A stretch of 64,000 bases of DNA from Agromyces marinus (GCF_021442325.1 NZ_CP087879.1:1922001-1986000), one strand, 5' to 3'. Counted from the stretch's first letter, positions 39,226-47,950 are shown. Notes: a model not told the origin generated them from the letters alone. Translations and numbers: made by a program.

Positions 39226-40499
39226 CAGCGGTTCACCACCTGGACGCTCCAGCCGCCGCCGAGGTCGATGACGGTGTCGGCGAGCACTGGCGTGGGCTCG
39301 GTCGGGCGCAGCCGCACGGGCGACTGGCCGGGGGCGACCACGTGGGTGCCGTTGCGCGACTCGAGGTCGGTGACGACGACCGTGCCGCCCTCGACGGCCA
39401 CGCGGAGGTGCGTCCGGGAGATGTCGGGGTCGCCGGCGCCGATCACCACCGGTCGGGGGATGCTCGTCCCGGTGACCCGACCGATCGCGGGCGCTCGTCC
39501 GAGCACGAGTTCGCCGACGATCGGTTCGATCGACCCGTCGGGCAGGCGCAGTGCGAGCCCCTGCGCGGCCGGCCGCTGGGGGCTCGCGCCGACCCCGGCC
39601 GGCACCGGTGCGGAGTCGTCCGGGCGCTCGCGCTCGGTGCGCATGCGACGGATGTCGGCTCCGATCACCGTGAGGCCGTCGTGGTCTCCGAGCCCGCCGT
39701 GCGCGGCGTGCCCGGCGGGGCCGTCCGGTGCGGGGACGCGAGCGGGCTGCGCGGCCGCCCCGCCCACGGGCCCGAAGTCGGGGGGAACGATGACGGGCAC
39801 GGACGCCGACGCGGGCGCGGACGCGGGCGCGGCGGGCGGCGCCGCGGGCGGCGCGGGATCCGCGCGATCGAACCGCGGTCGCTCGCGGCGCGAGATGCCG
39901 ACGACCGTGTCTTCGGGAACCATCGTCGCCTCGGTCGGCTCGTCGTCGCCCGCGGACCTCGCCGGATCGACGTCGGCGCGATCCGCGGATCCTGCCGGAA
40001 CCGCCGCAGCCGCGGCATCCGCTGATCCTGCAGCAGCCGCGGACTCGACCCGCGGCGCGGAGGCGGCCGGGGCGTCGTCGGCGCTCCACTCGATCACGCG
40101 GGCCGCCACGACGCCCGCCGTGATCGGCAACGGCTCGTCTGAGCCCGACGCGCCGGTGTCGACGCGGACGTCGGGTGAACCTTCGACGACCGACTCCTGC
40201 CACGTCGACACTCCGGCGCCCGACACCTCGACGTCGCCGACGCGGACCCGCACCGGACCGCGGACGAGCGTGCGCACGCTGCCGCTGCCCCGCTCCCGGG
40301 TGACGAGTGCGAAGCTCGGCGCTGCGGTCACCCCGCCGGCGGCGAGTCGATCGATGACGCGCGCCGCGGCATCCGTCGCCCCCAGGCCCGGCCAGAGCGC
40401 CCGGAGGTCCTCGATCCGGTCGGCCGGCAGCACGAGCAGCGCGTCATCGCGCACCGCGGCGAGCCAACGGCCGCCGGCGTCAGGCAGGTAGTCCGGCAC
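39225..40499 (-). CDS. FHA-domain protein with long Ala/Pro-rich linker
   Basis: 424 residues. An N-terminal ~130-residue domain of unknown type (starting VPDYLPDAGGRW) is followed by a long disordered Ala/Pro/Asp linker containing possible phospho-acceptor TEATMVPEDT. A canonical C-terminal FHA domain has LVLGRAPAIG, DISRTHLRV and DLESRNGTHV. GTG 40499 has GGGGGAG six bases upstream and overlaps the PP2C gene by 20 bases; codons upstream are antiphase to PP2C. It lies between the phosphatase and the kinase, consistent with a phospho-signalling adaptor. Confidence 0.85.
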   Translation of the reverse strand: MPDYLPDAGGRWLAAVRDDALLVLPADRIEDLRALWPGLGATDAAARVIDRLAAGGVTAAPSFALVTRERGSGSVRTLVRGPVRVRVGDVEVSGAGVSTWQESVVEGSPDVRVDTGASGSDEPLPITAGVVAARVIEWSADDAPAASAPRVESAAAAGSADAAAAAVPAGSADRADVDPARSAGDDEPTEATMVPEDTVVGISRRERPRFDRADPAPPAAPPAAPASAPASASVPVIVPPDFGPVGGAAAQPARVPAPDGPAGHAAHGGLGDHDGLTVIGADIRRMRTERERPDDSAPVPAGVGASPQRPAAQGLALRLPDGSIEPIVGELVLGRAPAIGRVTGTSIPRPVVIGAGDPDISRTHLRVAVEGGTVVVTDLESRNGTHVVAPGQSPVRLRPTEPTPVLADTVIDLGGGWSVQVVNR

Positions 40500-41370
40500 C
40501 GCTCTCCCCCTTCCGCGGGCGGGTCTCCTCGACGCCCGCGACCAGCTCTCCGTCGCGATCGCGCGTCGTGCCGTCGTCGTCGGCCTCGCCGCCGAGGTCG
40601 CTCTCGACGACGACTGCGCTGACGTTGTCGCGCGCCCCGGCCGCGAGGGCCGCATCGACCAGGTCGCCGGCCAGCCCCGCGTCGTGCGTCGAACCGCCCG
40701 CGAGGACCCGCGCGATCTCGTCGTCGGGGACCTCCTTCGACAGGCCGTCCGAGCAGACGAGGAACACCTGGCGACCGACCGCGGGGACCAGCCACACGTC
40801 GGGTTCGACATGCTCGTCGGCGCCGATCGCGCGCGTGATCACGTTCCGATCCGGGTGCCGCTCGGCATCCTCCGCACGGAGCACCCCGGCGTCGACCATC
40901 TCCTGCACCGCGGAATGATCGACGGTCACCTGGTCGAGCCTGCGGCCGTCCCACGCGTACACGCGCGAGTCGCCGACGTTGAAGACCATCCAGTGGATGC
41001 CGCGGCCGTCGCCGGCATCGACGAGCACGAGGCCCGCGAGGGTCGTGCCGGCCACCGCCGTGCCCTCGTCGCCCTCCTCCGAGAGCGCCCGGACCACGTC
41101 GTTGGAGCTGTGGATCGCGTCGAGCACCTGGGCCGGAGTCGACGGCACGCCGGCGTCGAGGTGGCGGCGGAACGTGTCGACGACGGCGCGGCTCGCGGCG
41201 TCGCCGCGCGCGTGCCCGCCCATGCCGTCGGCCACGAGGTAGATCGGAGGCTGCGCGAGCACGGAGTCCTCGTTCACCGCGCGCACGTTGCCGACATGGG
41301 TGCGGGCACTGTGCGCGATCCGCGCGGACCCGCTCGGAATGGGCACGACGCCGCCGACGTCACTCGTCAC
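40480..41370 (-). CDS. PP2C-family Ser/Thr phosphatase
   Basis: About 296 residues with all PP2C metal motifs: RAVNEDS, LVADGMGGHARGD, AGTTLAGL, NVGDSRVYAWDG, VCSDGLS and ARDNVSAVVV. It should reverse the kinase encoded two genes downstream. GTG 41370 is preferred because GAGAGGA lies ten bases upstream. An in-frame GTG at 41430 would add 20 residues but has no visible ribosome site. It is the first gene of the nine-gene operon, 114 bases after terC. Confidence 0.92.
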   Translation of the reverse strand: MTSDVGGVVPIPSGSARIAHSARTHVGNVRAVNEDSVLAQPPIYLVADGMGGHARGDAASRAVVDTFRRHLDAGVPSTPAQVLDAIHSSNDVVRALSEEGDEGTAVAGTTLAGLVLVDAGDGRGIHWMVFNVGDSRVYAWDGRRLDQVTVDHSAVQEMVDAGVLRAEDAERHPDRNVITRAIGADEHVEPDVWLVPAVGRQVFLVCSDGLSKEVPDDEIARVLAGGSTHDAGLAGDLVDAALAAGARDNVSAVVVESDLGGEADDDGTTRDRDGELVAGVEETRPRKGESGAGLPA

Positions 41371-41450
41371 GAGGTTCGGGTCCTCTCTGGCCAGGGCAGA
41401 AGTCGTCTGCGCCGGGCGCAGTCGATCCACGCTAGCAAGCGATGCGCCTC

Positions 41451-41477
41451 GCCCGCGCCATGCGACGCCGCGCGGGC
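41451..41477 (-). terminator. Possible terminator hairpin between terC and the phosphatase gene
   Basis: GCCCGCGC (41451-41458) pairs with GCGCGGGC (41470-41477) across an 11-base loop, just past the terC stop. No T-run follows, so it may only attenuate. It would separate the Mn-controlled terC transcript from the kinase operon. Confidence 0.35.
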
Positions 41478-41484
41478 GCTCCGA

Positions 41485-42540
41485 TCAGCGGGACGCCTGG
41501 GACTCGTCCACGTCGCGCTCGGGCTCCTCGGTGAAGTGCGGGATCTCCTCGCCGAGCGTGTGACCGCGCCGGCGGGCGTCGAGGTTGGCCTTCACGACGC
41601 TCGCGACGGTCGCGACGACCATCGCCCCGACGATCACCGCGAGCGAGGTCCACGTGGAGATCACCGGAACCCACTCGATGTGCTCGCCGCCGTTGATGAA
41701 CGGCAGTTCGTTCTCGTGCATCGCGTGGAAGACGAGCTTCACGCCGATGAACGCGAGGATGAACGCGATGCCGTACTTGAGGTACTCGAGCCGCTCGAGC
41801 AGGCCGCCGAGCAGGAAGTAGAGCTGGCGCAGGCCCATGAGCGCGAACACGTTCGCGGTGAAGACGATGAACGGGCTCTGGGTGATCCCGAAGATCGCCG
41901 GGATCGAGTCGAGCGCGAAGATGAGGTCGGTCGTGCCGATCGCCACGAACACGATGAGCATCGGGGTGAAGAACCGGCGACCGTCGATCATCGTGCGCAG
42001 CCTGATGCCGTCGTAGTCGTTCGTGATCGGCAGCCGGCGGCGCAGCATGCGGATGAGCGCCGTGTCGCCGCCCTCGTCCTCGTGGTCGCCGAACGCCTGC
42101 TGCACCGCGGTGTAGACCAGGAACGCGCCGAAGATGTAGAAGATCCAGCTGAAGTTCGCGATGAGCTGCGCGCCGAGCAGGATGAAGATGCCGCGCAGGA
42201 TGAGCGCCAGGATGATGCCCACCATGAGCACCTCCTGCTGGTACTTCCTCGGCACCGCGAACCTGGACATGATGATCACGAACACGAACAGGTTGTCGAT
42301 CGACAGGCTGTACTCGGTGAGCCAGCCCGCGAGGAACTGCGCGCCCTGCTCGGCGTCGCCGATGACGAACATGAGGCCGGCGAAGATCAGCGCGAGCGTG
42401 ATGTAGAACACGACCCACAGCGTGGATTCGCGGAACGAGGGCACGTGCGGGCGCTTGATCACGAGCAGCAGGTCGGCGATCAGGATCACCGTCAGCACGA
42501 CGAGGGAGCCGACTTCGAACCAGAGAGGGAGGGCGGTCAC
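41485..42540 (-). CDS. TerC-family membrane protein, probable manganese exporter
   Basis: 351 residues with about eight membrane helices, the hallmark acidic motif SLSIDNLFVF, and a second one in LIFALDSIPAIFGI. TerC relatives export Mn2+ and help metalate exported enzymes. GTG 42540 is chosen because GAAAGG lies seven bases upstream and residues before it are unconserved. The leader carries a yybP-ykoY-type Mn2+ riboswitch, which strongly supports a manganese role over tellurite resistance. A hydrophilic loop DHEDEGGD lies mid-protein. Confidence 0.9.
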   Translation of the reverse strand: MTALPLWFEVGSLVVLTVILIADLLLVIKRPHVPSFRESTLWVVFYITLALIFAGLMFVIGDAEQGAQFLAGWLTEYSLSIDNLFVFVIIMSRFAVPRKYQQEVLMVGIILALILRGIFILLGAQLIANFSWIFYIFGAFLVYTAVQQAFGDHEDEGGDTALIRMLRRRLPITNDYDGIRLRTMIDGRRFFTPMLIVFVAIGTTDLIFALDSIPAIFGITQSPFIVFTANVFALMGLRQLYFLLGGLLERLEYLKYGIAFILAFIGVKLVFHAMHENELPFINGGEHIEWVPVISTWTSLAVIVGAMVVATVASVVKANLDARRRGHTLGEEIPHFTEEPERDVDESQASR

Positions 42541-42547
42541 GCAGTGG

Positions 42548-42687
42548 CCTTTCGGAAGGAGACGTTCAGGACCGAAAGTCTCTCCCCGCGCAGGCACTGC
42601 GCCGCCACGACCGGAGCGACGTCTGCGGCGCTCGTATTGACGATCGTGGTCTCGAGGCGGCATGCCTCGACGGGATACTCCCCTTCG
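42548..42687 (-). ncRNA. yybP-ykoY manganese riboswitch controlling terC
   Basis: On the minus strand the leader has both conserved parts of this class: GGGGAGTA (42683-42676) and GAGACTTTCGG (42582-42572). P1 is CGAAGG (42687-42682) with CTTTCG (42578-42573). The 3' strand of P1 (CTTTCGG) can instead pair with CCGAAAG (42555-42549), which contains the terC ribosome site GAAAGG (42553-42548). This predicts an ON switch: Mn2+ stabilises P1 and frees the ribosome site. Gene context (TerC) matches the class. Confidence 0.82.
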
Positions 42688-42721
42688 CTCGGACGAGTCT
42701 AGGGCACGCCCCGGGAAACGA

Positions 42722-42752
42722 CGAACGCCCCCGCATGATGCGGGGGCGTTCG
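42722..42752 (-). terminator. Terminator downstream of tRNA-Glu
   Basis: A perfect 13-base stem, CGAACGCCCCCGC (42722-42734) and GCGGGGGCGTTCG (42740-42752), with loop ATGAT, eight bases after the tRNA CCA end. On the minus strand it is followed by TCGTTTC. Confidence 0.85.
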
Positions 42753-42760
42753 CCTGTCAT

Positions 42761-42836
42761 TGGTGACCCCAGCGGGATTTGAACCCGCGCTACCGCCGTG
42801 AGAGGGCGGCGTCCTAGGCCGCTAAACGATGGGGCC
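42761..42836 (-). tRNA. tRNA-Glu (CTC anticodon)
   Basis: Reads GGCCCCA at the 5' acceptor and TGGGGTC at the 3' acceptor, T-arm GGTTCAAATCC and anticodon stem-loop GCCGCCCTCTCACGGCGG with anticodon CTC. CCA is encoded (42763-42761 on the minus strand). In many actinobacteria tRNA-Glu and tRNA-Gln are neighbours beside gltX; here ~19 kb separates them. Confidence 0.96.
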
Positions 42837-42914
42837 TCGCTGCGACGTGTACGAGTATGGCATACGACTCGCACGCGTTCCAAATCGAGGCGGCCCGCGC
42901 CCCGCCCCTCCCCC

Positions 42915-43817
42915 TCACGCGAAGACGGACAGCGCGCCGGGCACGATCTCGACGTCGATCGGCAGCGTTCCGACCCGCTCCCCGTCCGCATACGCGACGA
43001 TGTCGTCGGCCTCGAGGCGCACGCGCTCGGCCCGCACGATCTCGACCGCGGGATGGTCCACGTGCGCGCCGGCGAACACGCGCGGGAACACGCCGAGCAG
43101 CCCGAGACGCGAGATCGGATGCACGATGAACACGTCGAACCGCCCGTCGGCGACATCCGCTTCGGGAACGATCCGCATGCCGCCGCCGAGCGACGGGGTG
43201 TTCGCCACCGAGACGAGCATCGCCGCCTGCTCGCGGCGAACGCCGTCGAGGGTGATCGCATAGCGTCGCGGCCGGAACGTCGCGAGTTCGCGCAGCAGGG
43301 CGAGCGTGTACCTGCTCGGCCCGCGCGGACGCGACATCCGGTTCGCCCGCTCGTTCACGACCGCATCGAACCCGGCCGAGAGCACGCACGCGAACCACGT
43401 GTGCAGGCCGCCGTGGCGCATGAGCCCCAGGTCGATCGGCTGCGGCGGGCGCCGCAGCGCTTCGACGAGCGCGTCGATCGCGACCTCCGGGTCGTCGTGC
43501 GGCAGCCCGAGCGCCCGGGCCAGGTCATTGCCGGTCCCCGCCGCGATGACGCCCAACGGGACCGCGCTGCGGGCGAGCACGTTCACGCCGAGCGAGACCA
43601 TCCCGTCGCCGCCGACGACGACCAGCCCGTCGGTTCCCAGCGCGAACGCCGCCTGAACCTCCTGCCGGAGCAGCTCGAAGTTCGCCGCCTCGAGCACCGT
43701 CACCTCATAGCCCGCCGCCTCGAGCCGCAGGGCGGCCTGCGGCCCGATGGTGCGATGACGGCCGAACGACGCGGTCGGGTTCACCGCGAGCAGGAGGCGG
43801 CGGGGCTTGGGCGGCAT
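42915..43817 (-). CDS. Diacylglycerol/lipid kinase family protein (DagK/YegS-like)
   Basis: 300 residues. Seen: LLLAVNPTASFGRHR at the N-terminus, the nucleotide-binding GGDGM, and AAGTGNDLARALG, the hallmarks of the DAGK catalytic domain. ATG 43817 is chosen (MPPKPRRLLLAV); the frame runs to 44234 but overlaps the divergent hydrolase gene. It probably phosphorylates a diacylglycerol or related lipid. The 61-base gap to the next gene should contain divergent promoters. Confidence 0.88.
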   Translation of the reverse strand: MPPKPRRLLLAVNPTASFGRHRTIGPQAALRLEAAGYEVTVLEAANFELLRQEVQAAFALGTDGLVVVGGDGMVSLGVNVLARSAVPLGVIAAGTGNDLARALGLPHDDPEVAIDALVEALRRPPQPIDLGLMRHGGLHTWFACVLSAGFDAVVNERANRMSRPRGPSRYTLALLRELATFRPRRYAITLDGVRREQAAMLVSVANTPSLGGGMRIVPEADVADGRFDVFIVHPISRLGLLGVFPRVFAGAHVDHPAVEIVRAERVRLEADDIVAYADGERVGTLPIDVEIVPGALSVFA

Positions 43818-43878
43818 GGAGCGATCATGGCAGGCGCCGACGGTTGCGCGCGCGCCGCCGGACGTGTTGGCTCGGAGC

Positions 43879-44523
43879 ATGCGCGTCACGAAGCTCGAGC
43901 ACGCCGCCCTCGTGGTGGAGCATTCCGGCGATCGACTGTTCATCGACCCCGGCAAGTTCACGACGCCCATCACCGAGGCCTCCGGAGCGCTCGCGGTCGT
44001 CATCACGCACCTGCACGACGACCACTGGACCCCCGAGCAGCTGGCGCGCATCGGCGAACGCAATCCCGACGTTCGCGTGTTCGGGCCGAAGGGAGTCGTC
44101 GAGGCCGCCGCCGACACCGGCATCGCCGTCGAACGCGTCGAGCCGGGTGACGCGGTCGAGGTCGGTCCGTTCCGGCTGCGGTTCTTCGGCGGCAGCCACG
44201 CCGTCATCCACCCCTCGATCCCCGTGATCGACAACGTCGGGGTCCTCGTCGACGACGCGCTGTACTACGCCGGGGACTCGTTCGCGGTGCCGGAGGGCGT
44301 CGAGGTCGACGTCCTCGCGGCTCCCGCGGGTGCACCGTGGATGAAGATCTCCGAGGCCATGGACTACGTCATGGCCGTGCGCCCGAAGCGCGCGTTCCCG
44401 ACGCACGAGATGGTCCTCTCGCGGGCGGGGAAGGAGCTCTCCAACGCCCGCCTGGCCTGGGCGACCGAGCAGGTCGGCGGAGAGTACCTGGCGCTCGAAC
44501 CCGGCGATTCGTTCGACCTGTAG
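43879..44523 (+). CDS. MBL-fold metallo-hydrolase (UlaG-like)
   Basis: 214 residues. The metal-binding signature is ITHLHDDHW (H-x-H-x-D-H), with later ligands in GGSHAVIH, YYAGDSF and PTHEMV. It begins MRVTKLEHAALVV, typical of small beta-lactamase-fold hydrolases with unknown small-molecule or lipid substrates. ATG 43879 gives this N-terminus; an earlier in-frame ATG (43807) overlaps the divergent kinase gene. It converges with the penicillin-binding protein gene. Confidence 0.87.
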   Translation: MRVTKLEHAALVVEHSGDRLFIDPGKFTTPITEASGALAVVITHLHDDHWTPEQLARIGERNPDVRVFGPKGVVEAAADTGIAVERVEPGDAVEVGPFRLRFFGGSHAVIHPSIPVIDNVGVLVDDALYYAGDSFAVPEGVEVDVLAAPAGAPWMKISEAMDYVMAVRPKRAFPTHEMVLSRAGKELSNARLAWATEQVGGEYLALEPGDSFDL

Positions 44524-44576
44524 CGAGCGGATGCCACGGCTGCGACGCCGTCGGCGGTGGTGGCACGCCGAGCCCG

Positions 44577-46919
44577 TCAGTCGTCGCCGTTCCCGTTGCC
44601 GTTGCCGTTGCCGTTCCCGTTGCCGTTGCCGTTGCCAGGGCCGCCGTTGCCCGGGCCGCCGTTCGCGCCCGCCGGGCCGCCACTCGCGGGCTCGTCGTCG
44701 TTCGACGGCGCGGGCGGATCCGGCTTGACGATCCGGCCGTCCGGGAACGATCCCGGCCCCGCGACCGGCCCGAGGCCGGCCATCGTGAACTCCCCGCCGC
44801 CGTACTTCGCAGCGGCGACGGACATGACCTCGGGCCACATGCGGTGCCGTGCCTCGGCGGCCCGTCCGGTCTCGAAGTAGATCCCGCGCTGGTTCGCGTC
44901 GCCGTTGACGCTGACGACGGCCGCCGCGGTGGCGACCTTCGTGCTCGCGCCGACCATCCAGGTGTCCTTCGATCCGTCGGTCGTTCCCGTCTTGCCGATC
45001 AGCGGCACGCTCGGCACGGTCCCGGCGTTCGAGGCCTGGCCGGTTCCGCTCGTCATGACCGCGCTCATCGCGGTGTGCATGGCCGCGGCGACCGGCCCCG
45101 GTACCGCCTGGGTGCACGTCGTCTTCGGCGGTTCGATCTCCGCACCATCGCGTCCGACGATGCGGTCGATCGCGATGGGCGAGCACGACCTGCCGTTGTT
45201 CGCGATGCCGGCGAACGCGACGGCCATCGACAGCGGCGCGACCTCGTTGACGCCGATGACGGAGGTCGGCCCCTGCCAGAGTGGATCCCCGTCGGCGCGG
45301 TGCACGCCGAACGCCTCGGCCGACTTGCGGATGCCGCACAGGTCGAGTTCCTTCGCCATCCCGACGAAACCGGAGTTGATGGATCCGACCGTCGACTCGA
45401 GGGCGCTGTAGTTCGCACCCGACTCGTTGGCGTCGTTCCGCGGGTTCCAGGTGCCCGCGGACCACGGTCCGAGACAGCTGTCCTGGAAGGTGCCCCAGTT
45501 GCTCTTGACGCGCGAGTCGACGCGTTCGGCGAGACCGCGCCCCGCTTTCAGCCACTCGGCGAGCGTGAACACCTTGTAGGTCGATCCCGGCTGGAATCCG
45601 CGCGAACCGCCGTAGTCGAAGTCGGTGTTGTAGTTGATGCTCGTGAACTGCGGCCCGCGCTCGAGGACCTTCGGATCCTGGCTGTAGGCGCGGTTCTGCG
45701 CCATCGCGAGCACCCGCCCGGTGCCGACCTCGACGCTCGAGACGACCCCGCCGACGTCCCATCCCGGATAGGTGGCGGGCACGTGGGTCGTCACGGCCCG
45801 CTCGGCCGCCGCCTGCAGGTCGAGGTCGAGCGAGGTGTAGACCTCGTAGCCGCCGCGCCGGAAGTTCAGCAGTCGCGATGCCTCGTCGTCGCCGAAGACC
45901 GGGTCGTTCTGGAGGATGTGCTTGACGTAGTCGCAGAAGTACGCCGCACCGCGCGCCGTCTGGCATCCGGTGCTCGGCTCGGTGATCTTCGGCTCGACCG
46001 GGCTGGTGATGGCCGTGACGTACTCGTCGTAGGTGACCTTCCGCTCGGCGAGCATCGCCCGGAGGATGTAGTCGCGCCGCGCGTGGTTCGTCGCGTAGCC
46101 GTCGGCAGCGCCGTTGACCTCGTTGTCGGGGCGGTCGAGCCGGAACTTGGCCGGGTTGTTGACGATGGCCACGAGCGACGCCGCCTGCGCGAGCGTCAGC
46201 TTCGCTGCGGTCGTGCCGTAGTAGTAGTTCGCCGCGGCCTCGATCCCGTAGACGGTGCCGCCGAAGCCCGCGATGTTCAGGTACCCGAGGAGGATCTCGC
46301 TCTTCGAGTAGCGCTTCTCCACCCCGATCGCGAGCCGCATCTCCTTGAGCTTGCGGTCGATCGAGGTCTCGGTGACCGCGGCGTAGCATCCGTCGCGAGC
46401 GGTCTCGTCGACGGCGTCCCGCTCGCACTCCTGGACGCGGACGTTCTTCACGTACTGCTGGGCGATCGACGAACCGCCCTGGGTGTCGCGCCCGGCGGCG
46501 GTCGTGACGGCAGCACGCATCGTGCCCTGCAGGTCGATGCCGTTGTGCCCGTAGAACCGGGGGTCCTCCCCCGCGACCGCGGCATCCTTGACGTACTGGC
46601 TGACCTCGTCCCACTCGACCTCGACCCGGTTCTGGTCGTAGAACGAGGCGAGCAACTGCGGCTTCCCGTCGCTCGTCGTCGCGTAGATGTTGCTCTTGAC
46701 CGAGAGTTCGCCGATCTCGAGATAGCTCGGCAGGTGCTCGAAGAGGTCGATGGTGTCGGATGCCGCGTTGCCGACGGTCGCGATCGCCGGGGTCACCGCG
46801 GCCGCGACGAGGACGGCCGCCGCCGCGCTGCCCGCGAGCAGGCCCGCGAGCCCGCCGAGCACGCCGCCGAAGGAGCGCCGACGCGTCACCGCCCGCTCGT
46901 GCGTCTCGCCGTACTCCAT
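44577..46919 (-). CDS. Bifunctional penicillin-binding protein (glycosyltransferase GT51 and transpeptidase)
   Basis: 780 residues, class A. One N-terminal membrane helix is at about 18-45. The GT51 domain has AGEDPRFYGHNGID and QGGSSIAQQYVKN. The transpeptidase has the active-site Ser in PGSTYK (SxxK), SIN (SxN) and GKTGTTD (KTG). It polymerises and crosslinks peptidoglycan. A C-terminal Pro/Ser region ends in a Gly-Asn dipeptide repeat encoded by a 6-base tandem repeat. The family is clear; PonA orthology versus another class A paralogue cannot be settled here. Confidence 0.94.
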   Translation of the reverse strand: MEYGETHERAVTRRRSFGGVLGGLAGLLAGSAAAAVLVAAAVTPAIATVGNAASDTIDLFEHLPSYLEIGELSVKSNIYATTSDGKPQLLASFYDQNRVEVEWDEVSQYVKDAAVAGEDPRFYGHNGIDLQGTMRAAVTTAAGRDTQGGSSIAQQYVKNVRVQECERDAVDETARDGCYAAVTETSIDRKLKEMRLAIGVEKRYSKSEILLGYLNIAGFGGTVYGIEAAANYYYGTTAAKLTLAQAASLVAIVNNPAKFRLDRPDNEVNGAADGYATNHARRDYILRAMLAERKVTYDEYVTAITSPVEPKITEPSTGCQTARGAAYFCDYVKHILQNDPVFGDDEASRLLNFRRGGYEVYTSLDLDLQAAAERAVTTHVPATYPGWDVGGVVSSVEVGTGRVLAMAQNRAYSQDPKVLERGPQFTSINYNTDFDYGGSRGFQPGSTYKVFTLAEWLKAGRGLAERVDSRVKSNWGTFQDSCLGPWSAGTWNPRNDANESGANYSALESTVGSINSGFVGMAKELDLCGIRKSAEAFGVHRADGDPLWQGPTSVIGVNEVAPLSMAVAFAGIANNGRSCSPIAIDRIVGRDGAEIEPPKTTCTQAVPGPVAAAMHTAMSAVMTSGTGQASNAGTVPSVPLIGKTGTTDGSKDTWMVGASTKVATAAAVVSVNGDANQRGIYFETGRAAEARHRMWPEVMSVAAAKYGGGEFTMAGLGPVAGPGSFPDGRIVKPDPPAPSNDDEPASGGPAGANGGPGNGGPGNGNGNGNGNGNGNGNGDD
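44586..44636. repeat. 6-base tandem repeats coding Gly-Asn pairs
   Basis: About eight copies of CCGTTG/CCGTTC, coding on the minus strand for a run of Gly-Asn pairs at the C-terminus of the penicillin-binding protein. The unit keeps the frame, so copy number could vary without frameshift. Confidence 0.9.
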
Positions 46920-46999
46920 CGCGTCTCCCGGCCTCGCGCCGTCTCGGGGAGTTCCGGAGCAGGGTGCCGGCCCGTCACGGCGTCACTCTCAATCGAACC

Positions 47000-47950
47000 T
47001 CAGCGCACGCCGGATGTAAAGGCGCCCCGCGGCGCAGTCGTGCCGCGCGTCGCGTCCGCGACCGCCCGGACCGCATCCTCGAGCGCGCGCCGGTCGCGGA
47101 TCGGACTCGAGCGCGGGTAGCTGGTGGTCAGGAAGTGCTGCGCGTACGGGAAGCACGCCACCGAGAACGGGTGCTCCTCGAGGAAGTCGGCGCCGAACGT
47201 GTTCCGTTCGACCGTCACCGACCCCAGCGGGAGCTCGAGTGCCCGGGCCATCTCGCCCGGATCGAAGATCAGGCCGAACGGCACCGAATCCGCGTGCTCG
47301 AGCCGACCGCCGTAGTCGACGGACAGGTTGCCGTCGACCCACAGGCGCTGGTCGAGCGGTCGTATCGTGCCGTCCGGCAGTGCGGCCGTCGCCGCGAGCG
47401 CGTTCGCCCGGCGGTCGCTGCGGACGTCGATGATCACCTCGCCTGCGTGGGACGTGGTGATCACCGCACGGCTGGTGGTCGCACCCGAGAATCCGCCGCC
47501 CGGGTCGTAGTTGATCGTGTCGGATTCGTAGTCGCAGATGACCCAGGTCAGCATGCCCGTGCTCGTGTGCTCGGCGATCAGGTACAGCTCCACCCGAGCA
47601 CCCGTGAACACCGATGCGCGCACGTTGAACGCCCCGAGGATCGCGCACACGCGCGGCGCCTCGTCGGCGAACATGGCGGTCGGCACGAGACGATAGCCCG
47701 GCGGCAGCAGTCGCTCCGCCGCGGGCAGGTCACGGATCCCGTACGCCAGGAACGTGCAGTACGGGTCCACGACGAAGCCCATGTACGGTTCGCCGCGAGC
47801 CTTCGACACGATCCACCGCTGCAATCCGATCGGCAGTCTGGCCAGCATCTCGGCGCGCCCGTAGAGGGCGGCGACGCCCCTGGGCGAGATCCGGTCCTCG
47901 GCGCCCGTGATGAAGTCCCGCAACTGCGTCGGGTCGATCCGCGATTCCAT
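47000..47950 (-). CDS. Unrecognised protein, possibly acetoacetate-decarboxylase-like fold
   Basis: 316 residues from ATG 47950 (MESRIDPTQLRDFITGAED). No signal peptide or membrane helix is seen. Segments such as LPPGYRLVPTAMFADEA and VELYLIAEHTSTGMLTW recall the acetoacetate decarboxylase-like fold, but I see no decisive catalytic motif. The frame stays open upstream to 48163, where the sequence changes character and looks like remnants of other genes, so that part is excluded. It lies 80 bases beyond the penicillin-binding protein start, in the same orientation. Confidence 0.6.
   Translation of the reverse strand: MESRIDPTQLRDFITGAEDRISPRGVAALYGRAEMLARLPIGLQRWIVSKARGEPYMGFVVDPYCTFLAYGIRDLPAAERLLPPGYRLVPTAMFADEAPRVCAILGAFNVRASVFTGARVELYLIAEHTSTGMLTWVICDYESDTINYDPGGGFSGATTSRAVITTSHAGEVIIDVRSDRRANALAATAALPDGTIRPLDQRLWVDGNLSVDYGGRLEHADSVPFGLIFDPGEMARALELPLGSVTVERNTFGADFLEEHPFSVACFPYAQHFLTTSYPRSSPIRDRRALEDAVRAVADATRGTTAPRGAFTSGVR

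Noticed and set aside
37571-40203. Longer version of the kinase frame starting near 40203
   Set aside because: Codons upstream of ATG 39225 are antiphase to the FHA gene and unconserved; the TGATG junction explains the real start.
41485-42540. Tellurite-resistance function for the TerC protein
   Set aside because: The family name is historical; the manganese riboswitch in the leader points to Mn2+ handling.
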